Made by a program: the position numbers and the translations under genes | Source: Defluviitaleaceae bacterium | GTDB lineage: Bacteria; Bacillota; Clostridia; Lachnospirales; UBA5962 | Direction of reading: 5' to 3' | DNA length: 10,926 bases | Assembly (NCBI GenBank): GCA_009787435.1 | Contig: WRFW01000184.1 | Coordinates: forward strand, 1 to 10,926 | Shown: positions 1 to 5,936 of the stretch, one piece after another | How the letters are laid out: each line of letters begins with the position of its first letter | Numbering within the stretch: the first letter of the stretch is position 1 | The notes under the pieces: generated by a model | What the model was told of the DNA's origin: nothing | The model's database searches: none | What the model saw: the letters and a program-made list of their open reading frames with translations, nothing else

Positions 1-1
1 G

Positions 2-364
2 TTTTTAGAATATGATAAATTTATTATTCAATCTTCTATGCACAATTTAACAGTTCCTACTATGTTAAAAGCTTATATAGACACTATATTAATGGCTGGT
101 AAAACTTTTAAATATACGGCAGAAGGTCCACAAGGGTTAATGACTGGGAAAATCGCTATACACATTCATGGTTCCGGTGGTACTTATTCAACTACTACAG
201 GTGTTGAGCACGCAGATTCATACATTAAAGGCAGTTTAAAATTTATCGGTCTTGATGTTCTTGAATCTATTTTCGTTGAGGGTATAGATTTTGACCCTAG
301 CAAAAAAGAAGAAATAATGAAAGCGGCTTTAGAAAAAGCTGAAGTAATGGCTAAAAAATTCTAA
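2..364 (+). CDS. FMN-dependent NADH-azoreductase (AzoR/AcpD family), 3' part only
   Basis: The frame is open from base 2 and ends at TAA 362-364, giving about 120 C-terminal residues of a flavodoxin-like protein normally near 200 residues. The start lies outside the window. The segment YDKFIIQSSMHNLTVP matches the family's FMN-binding loop, which usually reads P-M-W-N-F. It is followed by LKAYIDTILMAGKTFKY, then EGPQGLMTGK and the conserved H-G-S-G-G-T-Y stretch near bases 167-185. Known family members are soluble homodimers that use FMN and NAD(P)H to reduce quinones and azo compounds. The W-to-H and F-to-L changes in the loop are departures from the commonest form. An internal ATG at 38 is not the real start, because conserved residues lie upstream of it. 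The terminator at 510-536 probably ends this transcript. Confidence 0.88.
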   Translation, partial: FLEYDKFIIQSSMHNLTVPTMLKAYIDTILMAGKTFKYTAEGPQGLMTGKIAIHIHGSGGTYSTTTGVEHADSYIKGSLKFIGLDVLESIFVEGIDFDPSKKEEIMKAALEKAEVMAKKF

Positions 365-423
365 GCAATTTTAAGAAAAAATTTAGTTATTATACAGCTA
401 TGTATGTAAATATGTAAACACAC

Positions 424-492
424 GCAAAATATAATAACTAACGAACGGTTTTAGCTACTGCTTTCCAACCGTGAGCAGCTATTATATTTTGC
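424..492. repeat. Long inverted repeat with nested hairpin, intergenic
   Basis: A perfect 13-bp inverted repeat, GCAAAATATAATA at 424-436 and TATTATATTTTGC at 480-492, encloses a second one, ACGGTT at 445-450 and AACCGT at 467-472. A competing inner pairing, CTGC 458-461 with GCAG 475-478, would exclude the second stem. It lies between the azoreductase gene and the convergent holin gene, upstream of a separate terminator. There is no T-run after the right arm, so it is not itself a standard terminator. It could be a structured RNA in the azoreductase 3' untranslated region or a small MITE-like element. No known RNA family was recognised. Confidence 0.6.
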
Positions 493-509
493 ATGTTCAA
501 AATTTAATG

Positions 510-536
510 ATAACTCGGTTTACTGGGTTATTTTTT
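510..536 (+). terminator. Rho-independent terminator after azoreductase gene
   Basis: ATAACTCGG at 510-518 pairs with CTGGGTTAT at 523-531 (9 bp including two G-T pairs) across a TTTA loop. A run of T follows at 531-536. This fits a plus-strand terminator for the azoreductase transcript or for any RNA made from the inverted repeat at 424-492. It touches the stop codon of the convergent holin gene at 535-537. Confidence 0.65.
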
Positions 537-864
537 ATATTTCTTTTTCCCTTTTTAAAATATTTGCCAAAGCATTTGGAATTGGAAGCCCCATTGCTGC
601 TGCATTTTCTAATATTCCTATCCCCTCATTTGCTATATAAAATGAAAGCACAGTTATTATTAGAAGATTGCCAGTATCATTTTGAAGCACAAAAGTGTCT
701 AAAATATAAGTAGAAGCTGCTAACAAAAGAATAGTTACTTTTTTTAAAATAAATTCTCTGCCTTTGTCGCTCGCTAGCGTTTTTTCTATAATTGCTCTAA
801 AAATCGCTGTTATATAATCGATTATCATAAGTACAATTAATGCAAATATTAAATTGTAAGTAAT
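535..864 (-). CDS. Phage-type holin (holin family 4, toxin secretion/lysis type)
   Basis: This small hydrophobic protein has the family pattern: an N-terminal membrane segment ending in D-Y-I-T, then E-K-T-L-A-S-D-K-G, then LKKVTILLLAASTYILD, a further membrane segment, and the hallmark IANEGIGILENAAAMGLPIP. The first ATG (828) gives 97 residues but cuts into the first membrane helix, which continues upstream as LIFALIVLMIIDYITA. No ATG, GTG or TTG lies upstream in frame. An ATT at 864-862 stands 6 nt from a strong site, AGAGGTGA, so I place the start there, giving 109 residues. Family members form membrane holes for phage lysis or toxin release. No endolysin or phage gene is adjacent, so this is either a prophage relic or a domesticated gene. 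It is convergent with the azoreductase gene. Confidence 0.78.
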   Translation of the reverse strand: MTYNLIFALIVLMIIDYITAIFRAIIEKTLASDKGREFILKKVTILLLAASTYILDTFVLQNDTGNLLIITVLSFYIANEGIGILENAAAMGLPIPNALANILKREKEI

Positions 865-870
865 AAAAAA

Positions 871-878
871 TCACCTCT
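871..878 (-). promoter_or_regulatory. Ribosome binding site that places the holin start at ATT
   Basis: On the minus strand AGAGGTGA is followed by six T and then ATT (864-862), a normal spacing. The first ATG is 42 nt from this site, too far to use it. The site is the main argument for a non-ATG start. Confidence 0.55.
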
Positions 879-1042
879 ATTCCTAGTTTTTCGGGCATTT
901 ATATTTATGATTTTACTTTATTATAAGTATATATCACGGCATTGATTAGCAATTTATGCAATCTTTGTAACCCTTTGAAAGTTGTATGTGGCTATATAAT
1001 TATATGTGAATTTTTCAAAAAGTTTCTGTCAATAATTAAAAT

Positions 1043-1813
1043 ATGAAAAATTTATTAAGAGCATTAATTGAAGAAGAGACAATGGCAGTAAACCAAGAAG
1101 AACCGAGCACACAACAGCAAGAAAGTGAAAGTGCTAGTGTAGAAACCCCTAAAGAAGATATAAAAGAATATGGCACATCGGTTGTTAAAAATCCTAGAGG
1201 GAATATATGGTTTTTGAATATTATAGGGCAAATAGAGGGGCATATTATTTTGCCGCCAAATAATAAGTCTACAAAATATGAGCATGTTATACCTGGTCTT
1301 GTTACTGCTGCTGAAAACCCAGAAATTGAGGGTGTTCTTATAATTTTAAACACAGTAGGCGGCGATGTTGAAGCAGGATTAGCCATTGCAGAGCTAATAA
1401 GTAAATTAGGCAAGCCTACTGTTAGCTTAGTAATTGGCGGCGGGCATTCTATAGGTGTGCCTTTGGCAGTTTCTGCCCAGCATTCTTTTATAGCACCAAG
1501 TGCCACGATGACTATTCACCCAGTCCGCATGAATGGTGTTGTAGTTGGCACACCCCAAACTTATGATTATTTGCAAAAAATGCAAGCACGCATTTCAAAA
1601 TTTGTTGCTCGAAACTCAGGGATTACAGAGCAAAGGCTCACAGAGCTAATGATGGACACAAGTAAACTCGTTTTAGATGTTGGCACAATCTTAAATGGAG
1701 AAGAAGCAGTTAAAGAAAAAATAATAAATGAAATGGGCGGTCTTTATGATGCTATGGAATGTTTGTATGCTATGATAGCTAAGGAAACTACAGAAAATTC
1801 AAAAGAAGCATAG
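1043..1813 (+). CDS. tepA: TepA/YmfB-like ClpP-family serine protease
   Basis: The 256-residue product has a low-complexity acidic N-terminus (about residues 15-45, rich in E, Q and S) followed by a ClpP/crotonase-fold domain. Visible motifs are NTVGGDV (103-109, oxyanion region), GGGHSIGVPLA (132-142) with candidate nucleophile S136, and MTIHP with candidate general base H159. TepA (YmfB) of Bacillus is a cytoplasmic ClpP-like protease linked to processing around protein export and to spores, but its role is thinly defined. Neither start is well supported. ATG 1043 has no ribosome site. The in-frame ATG 1082 (residue 14) follows a purine-rich AGAAGAG and may be the true start. A weak promoter (TTGAAA 975-980 with an AT-rich -10 region near 995-1003) lies upstream. 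The usual ftsK/spoIIIE neighbour is absent. The stop codon lies inside the first unit of the downstream repeat. Confidence 0.85.
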   Translation: MKNLLRALIEEETMAVNQEEPSTQQQESESASVETPKEDIKEYGTSVVKNPRGNIWFLNIIGQIEGHIILPPNNKSTKYEHVIPGLVTAAENPEIEGVLIILNTVGGDVEAGLAIAELISKLGKPTVSLVIGGGHSIGVPLAVSAQHSFIAPSATMTIHPVRMNGVVVGTPQTYDYLQKMQARISKFVARNSGITEQRLTELMMDTSKLVLDVGTILNGEEAVKEKIINEMGGLYDAMECLYAMIAKETTENSKEA

Positions 1814-1977
1814 CAAAGCTTGGGCATTACTAAAATTTGCTTGAAAATTTTCAGAAACTTAGCCAAGGTTTAGATTTGGCATAGCAAAGCTTGGGCATTT
1901 TTAAAACTTGCTTGAAAATTTTCAGAAACTTAGCCAAGGTTTAGATTTGGTATAGCAAAGCTTGGGCATTACTAAAA
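1811..1977. repeat. 71-bp tandem repeat, two full units plus a partial third
   Basis: Units begin at 1811, 1882 and 1953, each with TAGCAAAGCTTGGGCATT. Units 1 and 2 differ at 4 of 71 positions by hand count. The third stops after 25 bases, identical to unit 1. Each full unit carries the perfect palindrome TGAAAATTTTCA (1842-1853 and 1913-1924), and CTTGG and CCAAG segments that can pair within or between units. The first unit starts on the tepA stop codon. All frames are short, so it is non-coding. It may act as a 3' untranslated structure or be a small repetitive element. It is not CRISPR: the spacing is exact and there are no spacers. Confidence 0.85.
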
Positions 1978-1982
1978 AACCA

Positions 1983-2011
1983 TTGACAAGGAACAATAAT
2001 TTTGATAAAAT
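1983..2011 (+). promoter_or_regulatory. Sigma-A-type promoter for the HMA metallochaperone gene
   Basis: TTGACA at 1983-1988, a 17-bp spacer, and TAAAAT at 2006-2011. The -35 box is a perfect consensus and the -10 box differs at one base. It starts directly after the tandem repeat and lies about 70 bp before the start codon at 2082. Confidence 0.75.
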
Positions 2012-2014
2012 TAT
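1996..2014. promoter_or_regulatory. Palindrome over the -10 box, candidate operator
   Basis: ATAATTTT (1996-2003) and AAAATTAT (2007-2014) form a perfect 8-3-8 inverted repeat that covers the -10 hexamer. A repressor bound here would block RNA polymerase. It does not match the CopY operator pattern. It is AT-rich, so chance is a real alternative. Confidence 0.35.
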
Positions 2015-2081
2015 ATTATATACTTAGCAATATATTTTTTTAAATTATAGTTCCACCGTATGTGGTAAAGGAGGCATCATT

Positions 2082-2282
2082 ATGCAAACTACTGTAAATA
2101 TAAAAGGAATGGACTGTGGCGGCTGTGTTGATTCTGTAACAAAAAAACTTAAAGCACTATCCGGTGTTACTGGCGTTTCAGTTAGCTTAGAAAAAGCTAA
2201 CGCAGTGATTGACCATTTAGAAACACTTAGTGTAAACACTATAAATACAGCAATTGAAGAGCTAGGCTTTGATGTAGCTTAA
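2082..2282 (+). CDS. HMA-domain metal-binding protein (CopZ/MerP type)
   Basis: The 66-residue single-domain protein has the metal-binding loop GMDCGGCV, with C12 and C15 as the C-x-x-C ligands. The rest of the ferredoxin-like HMA fold is visible: L25 to V32 (LKALSGVTGV), VSLEKANAVI, and a final helix NTINTAIEELGFDV. Known relatives carry Cu(I) or another soft metal to a P-type ATPase or a repressor. No ATPase or CsoR/CopY gene is in the window, so the metal is not settled. A strong ribosome site, AAAGGAGG (2067-2074), lies 7 nt before the ATG. The gene has its own promoter and terminator and is probably monocistronic. Confidence 0.9.
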   Translation: MQTTVNIKGMDCGGCVDSVTKKLKALSGVTGVSVSLEKANAVIDHLETLSVNTINTAIEELGFDVA

Positions 2283-2304
2283 GGCTTTTAATTCATTTTA
2301 TTAT

Positions 2305-2329
2305 AAAGGGTTTTTTATGCCCTTTTTTT
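2305..2329 (+). terminator. Rho-independent terminator after the HMA gene
   Basis: AAAGGG (2305-2310) pairs with CCCTTT (2320-2325) across a T-rich loop, and the T-run extends to 2329. It lies 22 bases after the HMA stop codon. Confidence 0.7.
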
Positions 2330-2419
2330 GTTAAACAAAGATAACTTAAATTTTTACACATATTATTAACCGAGGGATATTTTAAATTTAATCATACCCC
2401 CCGAAGAAGCAGGAGGTTT

Positions 2420-2914
2420 ATGAAAGTAATAGGAATAGATAGAGATATTTTTCAAGATGAAGAATACTTAAATTTAGTTAGTGATTTGCTAGCGTTAGAA
2501 GATATACAAAAACTAGATGAATATAGCCAGCATATGAACACTAGTAGGCTTTTGCATAGCGTAAATGTTTCTTATTATACATACAAGCTATGTAAAAAAT
2601 TAGGCTTAGATTATCGTTCAGGGGCAAGGGCAGGGCTCTTGCATGATTTTTGCCTTTATGATTTTAAAACTACAAAAGTTCCAGGTGGGCACATAAAAGG
2701 GCACCCTAAAATTGCACTTTCTAATGCCAAAAAGTTTACAAAATTAAATAAAGTAGAAAAAGATGCTATAGCCAAACATATGTGGCCTTTAACTTTTTCA
2801 CCGCCACGTTATAAAGAAAGCTATGTTTTAACTTTTATGGACAAATATTGTGCAATATTAGAAGTTTGTGAAAAAACTTCTAAAAAAATCAAAATGAAAA
2901 CTAAGCTTACTTAA
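2420..2914 (+). CDS. HD-domain protein, probable metal-dependent phosphohydrolase
   Basis: The 164-residue product has the HD-superfamily layout: H46 in LLHSVNVSYYTYKL, the H75-D76 pair in AGLLHDF, H91 and H95 in HIKGHP, H120 in AKHMWPLT, and D141 in TFMDKYCAI. These are the expected metal ligands, so it is likely catalytic. Family members cut nucleotides, cyclic nucleotides or other phosphates; the substrate cannot be told from this sequence. AGGAGG (2411-2416) is close to the ATG, with only 3 nt between. The C-terminus is very lysine-rich (KKIKMKTK). The sensor kinase gene starts 16 nt downstream, which suggests co-transcription. No convincing promoter was found in 2330-2410; the run of six C at 2397-2402 there is notable in AT-rich DNA. 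Confidence 0.8.
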   Translation: MKVIGIDRDIFQDEEYLNLVSDLLALEDIQKLDEYSQHMNTSRLLHSVNVSYYTYKLCKKLGLDYRSGARAGLLHDFCLYDFKTTKVPGGHIKGHPKIALSNAKKFTKLNKVEKDAIAKHMWPLTFSPPRYKESYVLTFMDKYCAILEVCEKTSKKIKMKTKLT

Positions 2915-2930
2915 AGCTGAAAATTATTAA

Positions 2931-4187
2931 ATGAAAAAACTAACAATTTATTTTGCAATATTTTTTGTATTTTTTGCGGTAATAATAAGTGCAACTTTTA
3001 GTAATATTTTCAACAGCCACAACATAAATTTACAAACAACAGAACTTATTGAAAGAGCAGCTATAATCTCCACAAATATTTCAGATGTTATAAGCTATAG
3101 CATTATTCAAAGAGGGGGCACAGTTTTAATTCAACAGCTTCCTCTTAGAAACTTTTTATTGTCAATTCAAAATATTGCCCGTGCAGATGTTTGGGTATTT
3201 TCTGCCGTTCAAGACTTTTCAAATACTATACACTTAATACCTATATACAATTCAGAGCAAGTGCCAGAGGGTTCTTATGAAGTAATGTTTAATGCTCTAA
3301 ATAATAGCGAGGTATATTATAATATATTAGACGGTATATTAGTTGCATCCCCAATATTAGGCATAAATGATGAGCTTTTCGGTACAGTTTTAATTTATTC
3401 CGAAATATTAATAAATAGAGAAGCAGGGGCATTTGCCATTTTCACTCTAAGCACTTCTATTTCTCTTTTAGTATCGTTTCTATTTTGTGCTTTTCTTTTT
3501 TACTATTTTCGCTTGAAAGAAAATGAAAGGTTAGAAAATTTACGAAGAGATTTTATAGCAAATATATCACATGAACTAAGAACACCCATAACAGTTTTAA
3601 AGGGTTCATTAGAAGCCATAGAAGATGGAATTATAACAGACGAAAAAATATTAAAAGAATTTAACAAAGAAATGCTTAAAGAGACAGTTTTTTTAGAAAG
3701 GCTCGTTCGTGATTTGTTAGATTTAAGTAATATTCAAGCAGGGCTGACTTTAGAAAAAACTACTATAAATTTAAAAGAAGTGACGGAAGATGCAATAAAA
3801 GCTATGGCTAAAATCGCCAAAGAAAAAAATATAACGATTGCTTACAATTTAAATAATTTGCAAATCAACGCAGACTATACAAGAATAAGGCAGCTTTTAA
3901 TAATATTATTAGAAAACGCTATAAAATTTTCGCCTAAAGAAAGCACTATTAATGTAAGCATTAATCTTAATTGTTTAACAGTAAAAGACAATGGTTTAGG
4001 AATAAGCGAAGAAGAGTTGCCGCATATTTTTACTAGATTTTATAAACATAGAGGGGAAGAAAATAAGCAAGGAACAGGTTTAGGGCTCGTAATTGCAAAA
4101 GAAATTGCTGAGAAGCACGGCATAAAAATAAACGTTGATAGTAAAAAAAATAAAGGCACAGAAGTTAGCTTAACTTGGCTGTTATGA
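2931..4187 (+). CDS. Membrane sensor histidine kinase without an adjacent response regulator
   Basis: The order in 418 residues is: membrane helix about 5-26, an extracytoplasmic sensing region about 27-165 of no recognised type, a second helix about 168-193, then the dimerisation/phosphoacceptor domain almost directly after it, with little room for a HAMP linker. The H-box ISHELRTP holds phosphoacceptor H214. The ATPase domain shows the N-box LLENAIKFSP (N329), the G1 box DNGLGI (353-358), the F-box HIFTRFY (365-371) and the G2 box GTGLGL (381-386). All catalytic motifs are intact, so it should be active and signal from the outer surface to a cytoplasmic regulator. Such kinases are usually paired with an OmpR-type regulator; here the neighbours are an HD protein upstream and non-coding DNA downstream. 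No clear ribosome site precedes ATG 2931, which fits coupling to the HD gene. Confidence 0.93.
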   Translation: MKKLTIYFAIFFVFFAVIISATFSNIFNSHNINLQTTELIERAAIISTNISDVISYSIIQRGGTVLIQQLPLRNFLLSIQNIARADVWVFSAVQDFSNTIHLIPIYNSEQVPEGSYEVMFNALNNSEVYYNILDGILVASPILGINDELFGTVLIYSEILINREAGAFAIFTLSTSISLLVSFLFCAFLFYYFRLKENERLENLRRDFIANISHELRTPITVLKGSLEAIEDGIITDEKILKEFNKEMLKETVFLERLVRDLLDLSNIQAGLTLEKTTINLKEVTEDAIKAMAKIAKEKNITIAYNLNNLQINADYTRIRQLLIILLENAIKFSPKESTINVSINLNCLTVKDNGLGISEEELPHIFTRFYKHRGEENKQGTGLGLVIAKEIAEKHGIKINVDSKKNKGTEVSLTWLL

Positions 4188-4506
4188 CCAGCCTAAGTAA
4201 TCCACAAACTAGTGGGCTAATATTCTGTGCTTTTATTTAAATTTATATATTTAACAAACAATTTTTTAGCGGCTATTTTTTTAATTATGAGCAGCTTTAA
4301 AAACAAAGGCAAACATTTATAAGTCTTCTTTTGCTAGTTTATCTAATGCTTTCTTCTCTATTCTTGATACGTAAGACTTTTCTACAGACCTACTTATTTC
4401 TTACGAACAGTATGAGCAAAAATGTATTTAGATGAGGAGAATGATGATGAGTTTCGGGAGTGTACTTTTGTATATGAGCGAAACACTGAAGCAGTTTGAC
4501 GAAGTA
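4188..4506. other. Non-coding gap between the kinase gene and the purD end
   Basis: The gap separates two convergent genes. It holds the sigma-factor-like remnant at 4317-4400 (minus) and an imperfect dyad (CCAC 4202-4205 with GTGG 4212-4215) with no T-run. A 26-codon plus-strand ORF (4441-4521) has an AGGAG site before three ATG codons but overlaps the purD end and resembles nothing known. No good terminator was found for either flanking gene. Confidence 0.5.
4317..4400 (-). pseudogene. Remnant of a sigma-70 family factor C-terminus (sporulation sigma type)
   Basis: On the minus strand 27 codons followed by TAA read EISRSVEKSYVSRIEKKALD and then KLAKEDL. The stretch S-Y-V-S-R-I-E-K-K-A-L matches the DNA-recognition helix of region 4.2 and the C-terminal end of SigK/SigE/SigG-type factors. 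A TAA lies immediately upstream in the same frame, and no other frame upstream continues the domain, so only the tail survives. It could be the relic of a displaced sigma gene or of a recombination event next to purD. The match is short, so the exact family member is uncertain. Confidence 0.5.
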
Positions 4507-5763
4507 TCAATATATTTTTGACATATTGAGACCTATATCTTTTCTATATTGTATACCCTCAAAATTTATTTTCTTAATTTCTTCATATACTTTTTCTCTC
4601 GCTTTTTTCAAGTTGCTTTCTTTTGCTGTAACTAATAAAACTCTGCCGCCTGCTGTAACTAATTTATCGTTAATATTTTTAGTGCCACAGTGGTATATAG
4701 TAACATCTTTTGTGTCTTTTATATTTATCGGAATATTAGTTTTATATGAATTTGGATACCCTCCAGAAGCTAACACAACGCCAACAGTCGTTTCATTTGA
4801 CCATTTAAGTGTTATTTCTTCTTTTTTAAGTACGCTCATAATAACTTCATAAAGGTCGCTTTCTAACCTTGGAAGTAACACTTCTGTTTCAGGGTCTCCA
4901 AAGCGTGCGTTAAATTCTATTACTTTTGCACCCTCTTTAGTATCTATCAAACCTGCATATAAAACACCTTTAAATGGGCAATTTTCAGCAACCATTGCTT
5001 TGGCTGTTTTTTGTAATATATCTTTTATAGCTATTTTTACTGTTTCATTAGAAATTATAGGCACAGGGGAGTAAGCACCCATTCCACCTGTGTTTGGTCC
5101 CTCATCTTTATCATATGCTCTTTTATGGTCTTTAGCTAGTTCTAAAGGGTATACATTTTCACCATTTACAAAAGCCATAAAAGAAAACTCGCACCCCTCA
5201 AGGAATTCTTCAATTACTACTTTATTGCTAGCTTCTCCAAATTTATTTTCTTCTATCATTTCTTTTAGTGTTGCTTCTGCTTCTTCTAAACTTTCTGAAA
5301 TTACTACACCTTTTCCAGCTGCTAAGCCGTCTGCTTTTAAAACATATGGCGGTGTAATTTTATTTTCTTTTATATATTCCATAGCTTTTTTTACTTCTGT
5401 AAATGTTTCATGTTTAGCTGTCGGTATGTTATATTTTTGCATAAGTTCTTTTGCAAAGGCTTTGCTTCCCTCAATCATAGCTGCTTTTTTATTTGGGCCA
5501 AAAATGGTTAAATTTTCTTTTTCAAATTCATCTACAATTCCATTTACAAGCGGCACTTCTGGGCCTACAAAAGTTAAAGAAATATTTTCTTTTTTTACAA
5601 AATTTATTAGCCCTTCAAAATCATTTTCATCTATATTCACAATTTTTGCGATATTTTCCATACCAACGTTGCCTGGGGCAGCATAAACTTTAGCAGATTC
5701 ACTAAATTTTATAGCAAGTGCGTGTTCACGCCCGCCACGCCCTATTATTAATACTTTTTTCAT
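4507..5763 (-). CDS. purD: Phosphoribosylamine-glycine ligase (GAR synthetase)
   Basis: PurD joins glycine to 5-phosphoribosylamine using ATP in de novo purine synthesis. The 418 residues are full length for the family. Visible motifs are the N-terminal GRGGREHA (8-15), the ATP-grasp segment KADGLAAGKGV (143-153), DEGPNTGGMGAY (220-231), and the metal-binding EFNARFGDPETE (283-294). The start is supported by AGGAGA at 5777-5782, though the 13-nt spacing to ATG is long. It lies 173 nt after purH on the same strand and probably shares its transcript. That gap is wider than usual for purH-purD pairs, and no separate promoter was evident in it. No frameshift or missing catalytic segment was seen. 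Confidence 0.97.
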   Translation of the reverse strand: MKKVLIIGRGGREHALAIKFSESAKVYAAPGNVGMENIAKIVNIDENDFEGLINFVKKENISLTFVGPEVPLVNGIVDEFEKENLTIFGPNKKAAMIEGSKAFAKELMQKYNIPTAKHETFTEVKKAMEYIKENKITPPYVLKADGLAAGKGVVISESLEEAEATLKEMIEENKFGEASNKVVIEEFLEGCEFSFMAFVNGENVYPLELAKDHKRAYDKDEGPNTGGMGAYSPVPIISNETVKIAIKDILQKTAKAMVAENCPFKGVLYAGLIDTKEGAKVIEFNARFGDPETEVLLPRLESDLYEVIMSVLKKEEITLKWSNETTVGVVLASGGYPNSYKTNIPINIKDTKDVTIYHCGTKNINDKLVTAGGRVLLVTAKESNLKKAREKVYEEIKKINFEGIQYRKDIGLNMSKIY

Positions 5764-5936
5764 TTGATTTTTATAATCTCCTATTTTTATTTTTGCTAAA
5801 AATTGAGTTTTTGGTATCCTATTTTAAAGTTAATTTGAAGTATTTAATTTGTTACTCATGGATAAAAAGAAGCGGCTAAATCCAGTCGTTCACTAAAGTA
5901 AATATTTCAAGTTCATAACATTCAATTTTTCTACAT

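Noticed and set aside
471..713. Plus-strand ORF of 80 codons
   Set aside because: It runs antisense to the holin gene, which has a clear family match.
1036..1506. Minus-strand ORF of 156 codons
   Set aside because: It is the antisense shadow of the tepA-like gene, whose motifs are clear.
1811..1977. CRISPR array
   Set aside because: Units abut exactly at 71 bp with no spacers and no cas genes nearby.
4190..4240. Terminator after the histidine kinase gene
   Set aside because: The CCAC/GTGG dyad is short and is not followed by a T-run.
4441..4521. 26-codon ORF after an AGGAG site with three ATG codons
   Set aside because: It overlaps the purD end, is very short and resembles nothing known; noted in the gap entry only.
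5090..5686. Plus-strand ORF of 198 codons
   Set aside because: It is antisense to purD; composition is typical of a reverse-strand shadow.
5858..5896. 12-codon ORF in the purH-purD gap, opposite strand
   Set aside because: Too short, without a ribosome site, and no similarity recognised.
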